A stretch of DNA of 64,000 nucleotides, from positions 2,604,001 through 2,668,000 of the forward strand of contig CAVQEK010000004.1 of assembly GCA_963711495.1 (NCBI GenBank). Reading direction: 5' to 3'. This DNA is from CAVQEK01 sp963711495. Lineage in GTDB: Bacteria; Bacteroidota; Bacteroidia; Cytophagales; Cyclobacteriaceae. Positions 29,177 through 38,666 of this stretch are shown here, in pieces; position 1 is the stretch's first letter; every line of letters starts with the position of its first letter. A program made the position numbers and the translations under genes. The notes beneath the pieces were generated by a model. It did no database searches and had not been told where the DNA came from. It worked only from the letters and a program-made list of their open reading frames with translations.

Positions 29177-29722
29177 TTGAACGAACAGGACCTTATCAAG
29201 CAATGTAAAAAGCAAAATCATTTTGCCCAACGGATGCTGTTCGATCAATATTACCAGAGAATGTATGCGCTGGCGCGCAGATATCTGGTCAGTGGTGAGG
29301 ATGTAGAAGATGTGTTGAGCGTGGCTTTTTCCAAAGTTTTCAAGTCGATTGAAACTTTTGAATACCGCGGAGCAGAAAGTCTCGGTAAATGGATTGCGAC
29401 CATCGTGATCAATGAAGCGATCCGGTGGCTCAATAAACAGACCAAAATGCAATTCGATGAACTGGATATTGATAAAGTCGATGAAGATTCAACTTTGGAG
29501 TTTTCGTCGGATACAATAGATGTAGAAGCGGTATTTGCGATTATCGAGTCGATGCCGCCCGGATACCGGTCGGTATTCAATCTCTTTGCGATTGAAGGTT
29601 ACAGCCACAAAGAGATCGCCGGTATGTTTAATGTGAGTGAAAATACTTCTAAATCCCAGTTGAGGAAAGCCAGGAATTTTATTATTCAGAAACTTAAAAA
29701 AGATAAATATGGAATCGCGTGA
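29177..29722 (+). CDS. ECF-type RNA polymerase sigma factor
   Basis: This 181-residue protein has Sigma-70 region 2 (RMLFDQYYQRMYALARRYL...DVEDVLSVAFSKVF) and region 4 (MPPGYRSVFNLFAIEGYSHKEIAGMF). The start is a TTG at 29177, which gives the conserved N-terminal NEQDLIKQCKKQ; the next ATG would cut into region 2. It overlaps the downstream membrane protein by 14 bases, the usual layout of a sigma/anti-sigma pair. A small hairpin (29,123-29,150) lies in the leader. Confidence 0.93.
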   Translation: MNEQDLIKQCKKQNHFAQRMLFDQYYQRMYALARRYLVSGEDVEDVLSVAFSKVFKSIETFEYRGAESLGKWIATIVINEAIRWLNKQTKMQFDELDIDKVDEDSTLEFSSDTIDVEAVFAIIESMPPGYRSVFNLFAIEGYSHKEIAGMFNVSENTSKSQLRKARNFIIQKLKKDKYGIA

Positions 29723-30395
29723 TCCAGATAAGATTTTCCGACAGAAAGTGGAAGAGGGCAGAGCACGCTATGCAAGCGATGCCGGGGAAGCGAAAGAAAG
29801 GATATGGAACCGGATCAATCCGGTATCCGGCAAAAAACAATTTGAGTGGCTAAAATATGCTGCTGCAATTATTTTGCTGTTTGCCACATCAGGGGTGTTT
29901 GTCGGCGTGATCTTGCATTCAAAGAACACCAAGATCCAGGCACTCACGGCCCAGGTAGCGCAGTTAAATAAAGATTTAAAATCTCAACAACGACTTGTCA
30001 ACAACCAACAAACGCAAATAACCCAGTTAGACCAACGTTTACAACTGGCAAAAATCTTGGCTGCATCGCTGACCCCAAAAAGTACTGAAAAACCGGTCGT
30101 AACCAAAGGAATAAAATATGTGGTGGATACGGTTTTTCTTGAAACCATCCCAAAAATCACTCAAACTCCAGTGAGGCCCATGGAAAAAAGGGCAGAAATT
30201 CCTGTACAGGAAAATAAAATTGCAAAAATAATGGTTGAAAATCCGCCCCAGGCCAATCAGGTGCGCTTTATTCTTCCTGACCAGAAGCCTGCTGAAGGAC
30301 TAAAAACCGGCAAAGAACAAACAAAGCTACGATGGGGGAATTCATCCGATGAAAATGCTCCCGCCCGATCATTGACCTTTAAGATAAAATTATAG
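29709..30395 (+). CDS. Single-pass membrane protein, possible anti-sigma factor
   Basis: This 228-residue protein has about 50 cytoplasmic residues, one membrane helix (WLKYAAAIILLFATSGVFVG), then a coiled coil (TAQVAQLNKDLKSQQRLV...) and a low-complexity periplasmic tail. It overlaps the ECF sigma gene by 14 bases. It lacks a zinc-binding HxxxCxxC anti-sigma motif, so the anti-sigma role rests on position and topology. Confidence 0.6.
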   Translation: MESRDPDKIFRQKVEEGRARYASDAGEAKERIWNRINPVSGKKQFEWLKYAAAIILLFATSGVFVGVILHSKNTKIQALTAQVAQLNKDLKSQQRLVNNQQTQITQLDQRLQLAKILAASLTPKSTEKPVVTKGIKYVVDTVFLETIPKITQTPVRPMEKRAEIPVQENKIAKIMVENPPQANQVRFILPDQKPAEGLKTGKEQTKLRWGNSSDENAPARSLTFKIKL

Positions 30396-30465
30396 AAGCT
30401 CAATCAATAAAGCCGGCGATTTGATTGGAACACTAAAATAATGTGCAATTTTTAAAAACAACAAT

Positions 30466-31440
30466 ATGAAAACGATTTGTATTATTTTGACGATGCTCAT
30501 ATGTACATACCGCATATCAATGGCCCAATCGCCCATGAATGATACCATCAGGATCAATTATGAAGATAAGGTGTTCATTGATATTGCCACACCCGATTAT
30601 GAAAACCTGAAACACGATGAGCAGATCAAAACGATTTTTCAAGCTTTTCAGCAGGATCTTCAGGGGATAACCATACAGGTTCCGGGATATAAACATTATA
30701 AGATCATTTACCGTCCCGGGAAAACCCTGGACTTTAAAAAGCTCGATGAAGAAGAAAAATATGAAGTAATGGATGGGAAGGTGCAACCGGCGCCGGACCA
30801 GAACATCGCGTACATTGAGGCACAGCATTTTCATCTCTCTGCTGTTTTTACCACATTGGAGGACCTGAAAGAACCGGATATCCAGCAAGCGATCAATGCC
30901 GCCATAACAAAACTGCCTTATAAGACACGCTTTGTCCGTCTGATCACTTTTCGTTATGCCAACCACCAGTTGGATGAATCTGCCTTTTCCAATACCATCA
31001 ATTCCAGATCACTGGACATGCTGAGCTTTCAGGCAGGTGTGGGAGCCAGCCTGATCAGGAACAAGGCGGTTACGGATATCAGCGGCGAGATCGGGTTGGT
31101 TTTGTCGAAAAAGGGTGTACTGCGAAATTACATCTATGCGTCCGGTAATTTGTATTATACTTTTGGAGAGACCAATGCAATGAACATCAGCAGTTTTCTC
31201 AATGTTGGCTATCGGTACAATTTTTATAATAATCCTTCGAAAACGTTTTGGCTTGGATTTGAGGCTGGTTTCCCGGTCCACAAAGAGGGGGAGCTTTTCA
31301 AAGACAATCTGATGCGTGTGGCTTTTAACTGGGGAATTGGCAAGAATATTAATATTTCACCCGAACTCTATATCAACAAGGGTTTCAAGTCTGCTTTTCC
31401 AGGGATCCATATTCAGTTTGGCTTTTTGGGGATGAATTGA
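30466..31440 (+). CDS. Exported protein of unknown function, beta-barrel-like C-terminal half
   Basis: This 324-residue protein starts with a signal peptide (MKTICIILTMLICTYRISMAQ). The first half is mixed alpha/beta. The second half has alternating strands (YIYASGNLYYTFGE, FWLGFEAGFPV, FNWGIGKNINISPE) like a small outer-membrane barrel. It follows the sigma/anti-sigma pair by 70 bases and may be a target or the sensed envelope component. I do not recognise a family. Confidence 0.6.
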   Translation: MKTICIILTMLICTYRISMAQSPMNDTIRINYEDKVFIDIATPDYENLKHDEQIKTIFQAFQQDLQGITIQVPGYKHYKIIYRPGKTLDFKKLDEEEKYEVMDGKVQPAPDQNIAYIEAQHFHLSAVFTTLEDLKEPDIQQAINAAITKLPYKTRFVRLITFRYANHQLDESAFSNTINSRSLDMLSFQAGVGASLIRNKAVTDISGEIGLVLSKKGVLRNYIYASGNLYYTFGETNAMNISSFLNVGYRYNFYNNPSKTFWLGFEAGFPVHKEGELFKDNLMRVAFNWGIGKNINISPELYINKGFKSAFPGIHIQFGFLGMN

Positions 31441-31452
31441 GGGGTTGGGACA

Positions 31453-31492
31453 ACGTTGCCAGTTGCCAGTTGCCAGTTGCCAGTTGCCAGTT
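31453..31492. repeat. TTGCCAG heptamer tandem repeat
   Basis: TTGCCAG is repeated five times in tandem directly after the stop codon of the preceding gene. It is followed by a second, longer heptamer-based array. Confidence 0.9.
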
Positions 31493-31495
31493 GGA

Positions 31496-31983
31496 GAACT
31501 TGTAAACAGTGAATGGTAAACAGTGAATGGTGAATAGTGAATGGTGAATAGTGAATGGTGAATAGTGAATGGTGAATAGTGAATGGTGAGTAGTGAATGG
31601 TGAACAGTGAATGGTGAATAGTGAATGGTGAATAGTGAATGGTGAATAGTGAATGGTGAGTAGTGAATGGTGAGTAGTGAATGGTGAATAGTGAATGGTG
31701 AATAGTGAATGGTGAATAGTGAATGGTGAATGGTGAATGGTAAACAGTGAATGGTGAATAGTGAACGGTGAACAGTGAATGGTGAATAGTGAATGGTGAA
31801 TAGTGAATGGTGAATGGTGAATAGTGAATGGTGAATAGTGAATGGTGAATAGTGAATGGTGAATGGTGAATCGTGAATGGTGAACAGTGAATGGTGAATG
31901 GTGAATAGTGAATGGTGAACAGTGAATGGTGAATAGTGAATGGTGAATAGTGAATGGTGAACGGTGAATGGTAAACAGTGAGT
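31496..31983. repeat. GTGAATG/GTGAATA tandem array (7/14-bp period)
   Basis: About 480 bases consist of heptamers GTGAATG alternating with GTGAATA, GTGAACA or GTAAACA, so the dominant period is 14. Both strands carry few stops because of the repeat; the minus strand reads as endless FTIHHSLFTIHYSP. This is simple sequence rather than coding DNA or a CRISPR. A partial outlier (CACTGTTCACTGTTTACC) recurs at about 32,080-32,098. Confidence 0.92.
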
Positions 31984-32127
31984 AGTAATGCTGCAAATAG
32001 TCAAGAATAGTAGATTATGGAAAAGAAATTAGGTCATACCAAAAGTGAAGTGAGGAAATGATGAAAAATCAAACCGGACACTGTTCACTGTTTACCGTTT
32101 ACATTTTTGTGCAACTCGCCACTCCTA

Positions 32128-33246
32128 TTATACCCCTGGTTCGTCCGTCAGCAGGCTCTCGTATTGGAAATGATATCGTTGGGTGATGAAATATGAAAAA
32201 CCTACACAGATTAAAAACATTACTGTGGCGGGCACCCTGAACAGGAAGCTGAAGATCAACACTAAAAATATAATAAAAACACCTTTCAGATAATTGCGCA
32301 TGTTCACGGAAGTGAGGTAGGTGACGGCATGAAACGCACTGAGGACAGCGATGCCCATTAACAGTAAGATCAGCAAATCAGGGATAGTAAAGATCTGGCT
32401 ACTGTAAAAAGCGAAAACCACCATTTCCGGCAACAAAATAAGCATAAAGGCAATGATGCGTACCACGTAGGTCCAGTTTCTAAGCGGCAGATTCAACAAT
32501 ACTGCAAGATAGCGATCTTCGAAGTTTCTGATCTCAAATATGATGAGTGCATGCAGCACAAGGCTGATGGAATAACCGATATAAATGAAATTCAGATTGT
32601 ACTCATCGGCCAGGAAAAGGTTGAGAATACCAACGAGCAGCAAGCAGGAAATGGTTTTGGTCAGCGTTAACATCACCTTGCGCTCACTGGTGAGGAAATT
32701 GATATAAAACCCATAATACAATCGCGAAGGTCTTTGGCGGAAGAAATCAAATCTGGCCCGGGAAACTTTTTTATAATTCGAGATCTTTTTACGAAACCGG
32801 TTGACGAATAAAACGGAAAGCGCAACATTGTAAAGAATGACATAACCAACAGTCAACCAGTGTGCAGTCAGAATGGCCACGATTACGATCAACAGGTTAT
32901 AAAGCAATGCGGGAAAGAAAATCCCGATAAAAACAACGACCAATGCCTGGTTCAATGGCTTTTTCTCCAGCAAAGCACTGTAGAACAGAAATTCATTGCT
33001 GGGTTCACTGACCATTTTCAGGGCGAAAGCCAGGCACTTTATAAAATATAAGATGAAAACGATGAATACCACTGCCAGCATTGCCGGGCTGGCGGCGATC
33101 ATTGAAAGTATTGGATAACTCACCAATAATTCCGGTGGTTGCATGGTGGCAAACAACAGGATAAACAAAATCAGGAAAAACCCGGCATTGAGCTTATAAA
33201 ATTGCAAAACCACCACGCGCCAAAGGATGCCGGCCAATGCTTTCAT
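32128..33246 (-). CDS. ABC transporter membrane protein
   Basis: This 372-residue protein has about ten hydrophobic segments and no recognised motif beyond its membrane character. Its start codon overlaps the stop of the ATPase gene upstream (ATGA), so the two are made as a pair. The substrate is unknown. Split, large permeases of this sort beside small ATPases are common in Bacteroidota. Confidence 0.75.
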   Translation of the reverse strand: MKALAGILWRVVVLQFYKLNAGFFLILFILLFATMQPPELLVSYPILSMIAASPAMLAVVFIVFILYFIKCLAFALKMVSEPSNEFLFYSALLEKKPLNQALVVVFIGIFFPALLYNLLIVIVAILTAHWLTVGYVILYNVALSVLFVNRFRKKISNYKKVSRARFDFFRQRPSRLYYGFYINFLTSERKVMLTLTKTISCLLLVGILNLFLADEYNLNFIYIGYSISLVLHALIIFEIRNFEDRYLAVLLNLPLRNWTYVVRIIAFMLILLPEMVVFAFYSSQIFTIPDLLILLLMGIAVLSAFHAVTYLTSVNMRNYLKGVFIIFLVLIFSFLFRVPATVMFLICVGFSYFITQRYHFQYESLLTDEPGV

Positions 33247-33878
33247 GAAATGTGGACGAGGTTTTTGCCGGCAATATTGATCTTCGAGGTGATGTTCAGC
33301 TTCATACTATCGACAGCCTGGTGTGTGGAGATAATGAACGTTGCATGATATTTATTGTGATATTCATTTACCAGATCATAAATAACATTTGTAGAAATAT
33401 CATCGATGGTGATGAGGGGTTCGTCGAGCAAAATGATCTTTGGCTCCCCCAGGAAGGCCAGCGTGAGCGACAATTTCTTTTGCATGCCGGAAGAATAAGT
33501 CCCAACCGGCTGTTTGATGTAGGTATTCATCTGAAATCGCTCCAGGATATTATCGGCCTGGGATTTTGACGCATTTTTGGCAGCGACAAATAAATTGACG
33601 AAATCCTGCCCGGAAAGAAAATGCGGATATAATGGCTCGGCTTCAGCATAATTGATCCAGCGCCGTTGGGTGAGCGGGTCCTTCGACAGCCGGACAGACC
33701 CATCGAGGATCACATCACCCTCGAAGCGCAACAAGCCGGCCAATGATTTCAACAAGGTGGTCTTGCCGACGCCGTTGACGCCTTTAAGCCAGTGCAGTCC
33801 GGCCGGGACAGTAAATTCAGGAATGTCCAGGACCAGGTGCTTACCGTAAGACTTTTTGAAATGACGGAATTCGATCAT
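33243..33878 (-). CDS. ABC transporter ATP-binding protein
   Basis: This 211-residue ATPase has Walker A GVNGVGKTT (residues 33-41), the signature YSSGMQKKLSL, Walker B KIILLDEPL and the switch His in ISTHQ. It is short, as in single-domain exporters of the ABC-2 type. It overlaps the permease gene by four bases. Substrate unknown. Confidence 0.9.
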   Translation of the reverse strand: MIEFRHFKKSYGKHLVLDIPEFTVPAGLHWLKGVNGVGKTTLLKSLAGLLRFEGDVILDGSVRLSKDPLTQRRWINYAEAEPLYPHFLSGQDFVNLFVAAKNASKSQADNILERFQMNTYIKQPVGTYSSGMQKKLSLTLAFLGEPKIILLDEPLITIDDISTNVIYDLVNEYHNKYHATFIISTHQAVDSMKLNITSKINIAGKNLVHIS

Positions 33879-33997
33879 TGGTGACTGAAATCAAAATAAC
33901 AAGGGCGATTAAAATGCAGTTTTTCCCGGAATTTTCTGAGCTTACTTTTGCAAATATCCTTTCCATTCGTTGCGGGACTGGACGAGCAAAGATAACA

Positions 33998-34025
33998 GAA
34001 GTTCCTATTATAGGAACTTTTTTCG
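33998..34025 (+). terminator. Hairpin with T run
   Basis: AAGTTCCTAT and ATAGGAACTT form a near-perfect palindrome followed by TTTTTT on the plus strand. No plus-strand gene ends here, so it may act on leftward transcripts from the amidohydrolase gene or be a relic. The 337-base gap between 33,879 and 34,215 holds nothing else that I can support. Confidence 0.5.
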
Positions 34026-34215
34026 GGTTTTTGATTAAGACAAATGCATTTGTGAAAACATCCCCTGGTTCCCAGTAAAGTCCTTAAGGTTAATTTCTCT
34101 ACATCTTTCTTCCCTCAGTACTTCAGGATCTGTAACCCGGGAATGGAACTACTCCCGAGTTTCCTTGGTCAGCAACCTGATCATCTCCCCTAAATAGTGA
34201 TCAATTTGTCCATCC

Positions 34216-35133
34216 TCATTGGTTCGTGTTCATTTGAAGAAATCTCGCCGCGTTGTTGTATAGAATATCCCTTTTTTGTTCCTCGGTTAGAAAATCCGCT
34301 TCTTCAATTGCCTGAATCCCCTTTTCAATCATCTCCGGCCAACGCATCTGATCTGAACCAAACATAATCCTCTTTCCAAGGCCGGCCCTTACAAGAGCCT
34401 TCAAGTAATCATAAAAAGCAGTTCGGGGAATGACCCAGGTAATGGTGGACACATCGCCGTAAAGTTGCGGGTATTGATACATCATGGCAATCATATCATC
34501 CAGATAAGGGAATCCGGAATTCTCCACGTATAGTCTGAGTTTTGGATGGCGTACCAGTACATCTTCCAATAAAAGCGGACTACCGGCTGAAGAGCGAAAA
34601 CCCGGGAGATAGGGTCCGATGCCCTCAGTGTGAATCAGGGTAGGTAAACTAAGCTCTTCGGCCAGGGCGAAATAGGGTTCAAGTTTTGGGTCGTTTGGCG
34701 CGATGCCATTGAGTTGTGTGGCAATTTCTCCCATACCGCTATAAATTCCCTCTGCATACTTCTGCCTCAAGTCCTCTACCTTGGGTTGCCCGGGTTGAAA
34801 GATGAAGCGTCCGGTAATAAAACGATCCGGAGCAGCTTCGACCCATTTTGCAATGATCCTTGGATCGAGGCCACTGAGAAAGGCTTTTACAATATTGTAA
34901 CGTTCCATTATCTCCAGTGTTTTTGTTAATGTCTCGTCATGATTTGCCGTAGCACGACTTTCTCCCTCGCAGGGTTCCGGCCGACAGATAGACGGTTCTC
35001 CGGCATGGACTTCATGCGGGGGAAGATCTGCATGCAGGTGCATGTCGATAATGGGTAGTCGTTCCTGGCCAAACAAGGGATCGGACAACAGACCTAAAAG
35101 CAAAAGGAACCAGAGCATTTTATGTGTTTTCAT
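34216..35133 (-). CDS. Exported amidohydrolase (TIM-barrel, ACMSD-like)
   Basis: This 305-residue protein has a signal peptide (MLWFLLLLGLLSDPLFG) followed by the metal-binding PIIDMHLHAD (HxH). Later come PTLIHTEG, LYVENSGF and the C-terminal metal ligand Asp in MFGSDQMRW. It belongs to the amidohydrolase_2 group. Export is unusual for decarboxylase-type members and suggests hydrolysis of a periplasmic compound. Substrate unknown. Confidence 0.82.
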   Translation of the reverse strand: MKTHKMLWFLLLLGLLSDPLFGQERLPIIDMHLHADLPPHEVHAGEPSICRPEPCEGESRATANHDETLTKTLEIMERYNIVKAFLSGLDPRIIAKWVEAAPDRFITGRFIFQPGQPKVEDLRQKYAEGIYSGMGEIATQLNGIAPNDPKLEPYFALAEELSLPTLIHTEGIGPYLPGFRSSAGSPLLLEDVLVRHPKLRLYVENSGFPYLDDMIAMMYQYPQLYGDVSTITWVIPRTAFYDYLKALVRAGLGKRIMFGSDQMRWPEMIEKGIQAIEEADFLTEEQKRDILYNNAARFLQMNTNQ

Positions 35134-35227
35134 AGCTGTCTTTTTTAAGGTTAGGAATTTTAATTATGCGAAGAGGCGAGTTCACCAGCCATAACTGATG
35201 GTAGGTGCATGTTCTGTTGTACCCGAA

Positions 35228-36133
35228 TCAAGCACTATATTTCTCCAGGACAGGGCTGGCGATCGATGATCTAACCGCTTCTACAAAAGCATCGGGTCTT
35301 TCAAGCTTCGGGTCATCACGGGTATCCTCGATGATATGCAGTGGCCATCCGAATTTTTCACTTGCTTTTATGGCAACCTTTAACCTGTTGGCTTTATCAT
35401 ACCTCCCCCAGATAAGGGTTACCGGGACCTTGATTTTTCTCAACTCACGATCGGAAATTTTTCCACCCATGGCATTCATTATCCCCTTGGCGGCTGATTT
35501 CTTTTCCGGATTTTTAATGGAAGCTAAATTGTAGTCGAGGAAGGGTTGCCAGTGTTTACCCATGCCAATGCGCAATTCATTCATGTCGTACATACATTGA
35601 TTCAAAAGGCGTAATTGACTTTTCCTGGTGGATTTTATCATGAACCGTAAAAATTCAAGCGCGAATCGGGGGGCGGGAAGAAAAGCTGAAAGCCCAAGCG
35701 AATCTACTAAAATGAGCTGTTTCACTTCCTTACCATGTTGAATAGCATAATGTACGGCAATGGCTCCTCCAACAACATGTCCGATCAATACAGGAGGAGT
35801 GCTGCAGGTCTTATGAAGAAATGCATCAAGCCAATCCAGGATGGTTTCCTGCTTAAATTTTTTGCCGGGTGTTCCGGATAAACCGTGACCGGGTAGGTCG
35901 GGTACGATGACTTTAAAATTTTTGACTAGACCCGGGATAACACGCATCCACCAAACAGCAGGTTCCCCCGGACCATGCAGTAAAACTAAAGGAGTTCCCT
36001 CGCCACCTTCCAGATAGGCAGTAGAGATCCCACCGGCTTCAAGGTGTTGTTCTTTTACAGGTAAATCAGCCAGTAATTCTTTTCTGTAAACATCTGTTTC
36101 ATTCCGAGCTTCATTATTGTATGCTGTATTCAT
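35228..36133 (-). CDS. Alpha/beta-hydrolase-fold protein without the nucleophile
   Basis: This 301-residue protein has the fold's oxyanion strand (TPLVLLHGPGEPAVWW) and the core VIVPDLPGHGLSGTP. The nucleophile elbow reads LIGHVVGGAIAVHY: the G-x-S-x-G serine (or the Asp of dehalogenases) is a valine. The later Asp in IWGRYDKANR is present, and the C-terminal His is not obvious. It is probably not a classical hydrolase; a lyase, oxygenase-like or binding role is possible. The neighbouring amidohydrolase and LuxR genes share its direction. Confidence 0.78.
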   Translation of the reverse strand: MNTAYNNEARNETDVYRKELLADLPVKEQHLEAGGISTAYLEGGEGTPLVLLHGPGEPAVWWMRVIPGLVKNFKVIVPDLPGHGLSGTPGKKFKQETILDWLDAFLHKTCSTPPVLIGHVVGGAIAVHYAIQHGKEVKQLILVDSLGLSAFLPAPRFALEFLRFMIKSTRKSQLRLLNQCMYDMNELRIGMGKHWQPFLDYNLASIKNPEKKSAAKGIMNAMGGKISDRELRKIKVPVTLIWGRYDKANRLKVAIKASEKFGWPLHIIEDTRDDPKLERPDAFVEAVRSSIASPVLEKYSA

Positions 36134-36401
36134 GACTATTAATTTTTTGATTCGATCTCAAAATTAGATGTCACAGCACCGTTATTCATCGGTTAGAATA
36201 CCCATATTTAAATTGATGGATATGGGTGATTCCCGCCAGAGGTAAATCAGAAATCTGTAAGCTGAACATGAAAAATCAGAAAGTGTAGTGTATATCTATG
36301 TCGTTGGTTAGGTCCTGTCAGTGGATCAATTCGGTGGGAAGGAGTAAATAAGAAATTAAAGTCTTGAATTTAATAAAATCACTAAATCGCTTAATCAACA
36401 T

Positions 36402-38036
36402 TCAGAGGATCTTATTTTTATAAGCGAAGGCAGTGGCCTCGGCGCGGGAGTTAACCTGCAGTTTGTTAAAGATGTTGCTGAGGTGTCTTTCTACGGTCCT
36501 TTCACTGATGAATAATTTACCGGCTATTGCTTTGTTTGTATTGCCTTCGGAAACAAGTTGCAGCACCTGAACCTCGCGTATTGTAATTCCATGAAGATCA
36601 GGCTCCTTTTTTTCATCTATCAATTCCTCAACTTTTTTAAGGGCTGGTGTAGCTTCCAATTCTTTAAAGATCCATTGTGCCGCCGTTAATTCCATTTTTG
36701 CAGAATCATGATCCCCTTTATTCCTGTAAGCAATGCCTAAAAGAAGTCTAACAGAGGCAGTCTCATAAGGTGCATCAAGTTCATTCCAGAAGTTCAGTGA
36801 CTTTCGCAGGACTTTGATAGCGGCCGTTGGATTATCTTCTTTTAAAAGAACTGCGCCATCACAATAAGCTGTAATAGCCTGGAGAAAGTTGGCGTCATAT
36901 TTTTTTGCCAGATCACCCAATTCATCTACACAAGATCGTGCTTCAGCTATTTTATCGTGTGCCAGCATTATTTCCGTGCAAGCCGGTAAAATTTTTATCC
37001 GCTGCAGGGGAGTTTTTGCTTCATCCAGTGCATTCTGAATGCTCTCGATGGCCAGGTCCCTTTCATTTTGTGCTAGTCTTAGAAGTGCCAGACCGGGTTG
37101 TGGTTTTCTTGTCCACTTATTGGCTTCAAGATAATAATTCTCTGCTTGCTGAAAATCTCCTCTGAGTCTGAAGATCTCCGCCAGTTGATAATATGCTTCG
37201 CCGGTTGCAGGTTCGCCGGGCGGTTCAGAGAGGATCTGGCATGCGCGCAACATTTCATCAAGCGCCTCTGACCATTCACCATGAATGTGCCTGATCTGTG
37301 ACCGTCGTACCAGACATTGACCGCGAAAAGGCACCATGTCAGGCTGTGATTCGCACCACTGACTTAACACCGCCGTCCATTGCTGGGCCCTTTGGATATC
37401 GAAGATCATCTGGCATGTTTCGATGACTGCGCAATAAACAATGCCAACCACTATCGGAGAGATATCGGCAGATTCCACGGCCACCATAGATTCATCAAGA
37501 AGGGTTATGCCTTCAGCTATATCTCCCAGTTGAATTTTTGCCTGACCCTGACCTAGCAAACTTAAAGTGGTTAGATCCGGATCATTATTGTCTTTACCGA
37601 TTTCATGGGCAACTTTGAAATTTTCATACGCCATTTCTGGGTTCCCTGCACCCAAAGCGCCCAATCCGGAAGGAATTAATAACAACCCATTTTCCGAACC
37701 TTCATAGGTATACTCTTCCACCAGTCTTTTTGCCCGTGAAAGCCAACCGCTTCCTCTTGCCTGTTCTCCCCTGAGCATGAGCAGCAATCCAATCCAAAAA
37801 GCACATCTGATGGCCTGTTTGATCTTTTCATCTTCAAGAAACTGATGATGAGTGACGGTTAAAATATCAATACTTTCTCCATCATGACCCGTTAAATAAG
37901 CGGCGAGTCCAAGCTGGTAAAGTTCTTCAGGTTCAAGGGCTTTTTCGCGATCCTTTAGTGTATCGTAGACCTTCGACCAGGATTGCTTCCGATATGATCC
38001 GCTTTGGAGATTCCGGTATTTGTTTGATGGGCTCAT
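36402..38036 (-). CDS. TPR-LuxR transcriptional regulator
   Basis: This 544-residue protein has many TPR-like helical repeats (from about residue 30 to 460) and a LuxR-type HTH at the end (TIREVQVLQLVSEGNTNKAIAGKLFIS...VERHLSNIF). It resembles the MalT-like regulators but lacks an NTPase domain. It may control the hydrolase and amidohydrolase genes downstream in the same direction. It is the last gene before the cassette array begins. Confidence 0.85.
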   Translation of the reverse strand: MSPSNKYRNLQSGSYRKQSWSKVYDTLKDREKALEPEELYQLGLAAYLTGHDGESIDILTVTHHQFLEDEKIKQAIRCAFWIGLLLMLRGEQARGSGWLSRAKRLVEEYTYEGSENGLLLIPSGLGALGAGNPEMAYENFKVAHEIGKDNNDPDLTTLSLLGQGQAKIQLGDIAEGITLLDESMVAVESADISPIVVGIVYCAVIETCQMIFDIQRAQQWTAVLSQWCESQPDMVPFRGQCLVRRSQIRHIHGEWSEALDEMLRACQILSEPPGEPATGEAYYQLAEIFRLRGDFQQAENYYLEANKWTRKPQPGLALLRLAQNERDLAIESIQNALDEAKTPLQRIKILPACTEIMLAHDKIAEARSCVDELGDLAKKYDANFLQAITAYCDGAVLLKEDNPTAAIKVLRKSLNFWNELDAPYETASVRLLLGIAYRNKGDHDSAKMELTAAQWIFKELEATPALKKVEELIDEKKEPDLHGITIREVQVLQLVSEGNTNKAIAGKLFISERTVERHLSNIFNKLQVNSRAEATAFAYKNKIL

Positions 38037-38373
38037 AAGCTCTCGATGGCATGTTTTTATAAAATGATAAATATTTATGAAAATAAAAAGGATTTTCTAT
38101 CCATAACATATGACTACCACGACCAGGGTTTCAGTATTCGATTCTAAAAAGTGCTGTTGTTCGGGTGAGTATCAGAAAAAGCGTGTATCCCATTTGTTAA
38201 AGTATAGTCCAGTCTGCCGGCGACAAGTTTGCCATTCAAAATGGAAAGGAATGGTCTTCTTTTCATTCAGTAATGGATGGCAATAGCCGTATAAAAATAA
38301 CACTGCTAAATTCACAGGTATCAAAAAATTATTTTAAATTCAGAAACCCGAATGATGATCGTATTTGGGACAA

Positions 38374-38416
38374 AAAGTTTGTTTACACACCCAATTTGGA
38401 TCAATAAACAAACTTT
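38374..38416. repeat. 12-bp perfect inverted repeat near the array's left edge
   Basis: AAAGTTTGTTTA and TAAACAAACTTT form a perfect 12-bp stem with a 19-base loop, 40 bases before the first cassette junction. It might be a terminator, the remnant of an attachment site or a recombinase binding region. The rest of the 420-base gap after the LuxR gene (38,037-38,456) shows no gene. Confidence 0.6.
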
Positions 38417-38456
38417 ACAATAGAGAAATAAACAAAATACTTGGTATACACAGACG

Positions 38457-38632
38457 TTCAGAGCAATACTCCGCTACGCTCCGTATCGCTCTGAACGTGC
38501 GGGCGGCTCCGCCGCTTGTTCAGACCTGCACTTCGCTTTGCTCCGTACAGCTCCGAACAATCGGCTAAATGTCATATCCCTTTCAAGACACTCCGTATCT
38601 TTTCAGGAATACGACATTTAGCCGCCCGCACG
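38457..38632 (+). mobile_element. Gene-less 176-bp integron cassette, copy 1
   Basis: Bounded by G|TTCAGAGC on the left and CCGCACG|TT on the right. It is nearly identical to copies at 40849-41024 and 62529-62704, and the identity stops exactly at the GTT junctions. Its start TTCAGAGC is complementary to GCTCTGAA inside it, so the circular form closes a perfect attC stem of about 20 bp. It holds no plausible gene. Left of it lies non-cassette DNA without an attC. Confidence 0.85.
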
Positions 38633-38638
38633 TTAGCA
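38488..38638 (+). other. attC site of cassette 1
   Basis: R'' GCTCTGAAC plus L'' GTGCGGGCGGC pair with GCCGCCCGCAC-GTT at the right end. The central region folds into further hairpins, including CGGCTAAATGTC against GACATTTAGCCG. Confidence 0.8.
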
Positions 38639-38666
38639 TCAACCAAAATATCTTAACATATTAACA

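Noticed and set aside
31496..31983. Resemblance to a CRISPR array
   Set aside because: There are no unique spacers; the period is 7/14 bases and no cas gene is present.
31357..32004. Two long minus-strand frames rich in HSLFTIHYSPF
   Set aside because: They are translations of the GTGAATG/GTGAATA simple repeat, open in more than one frame.
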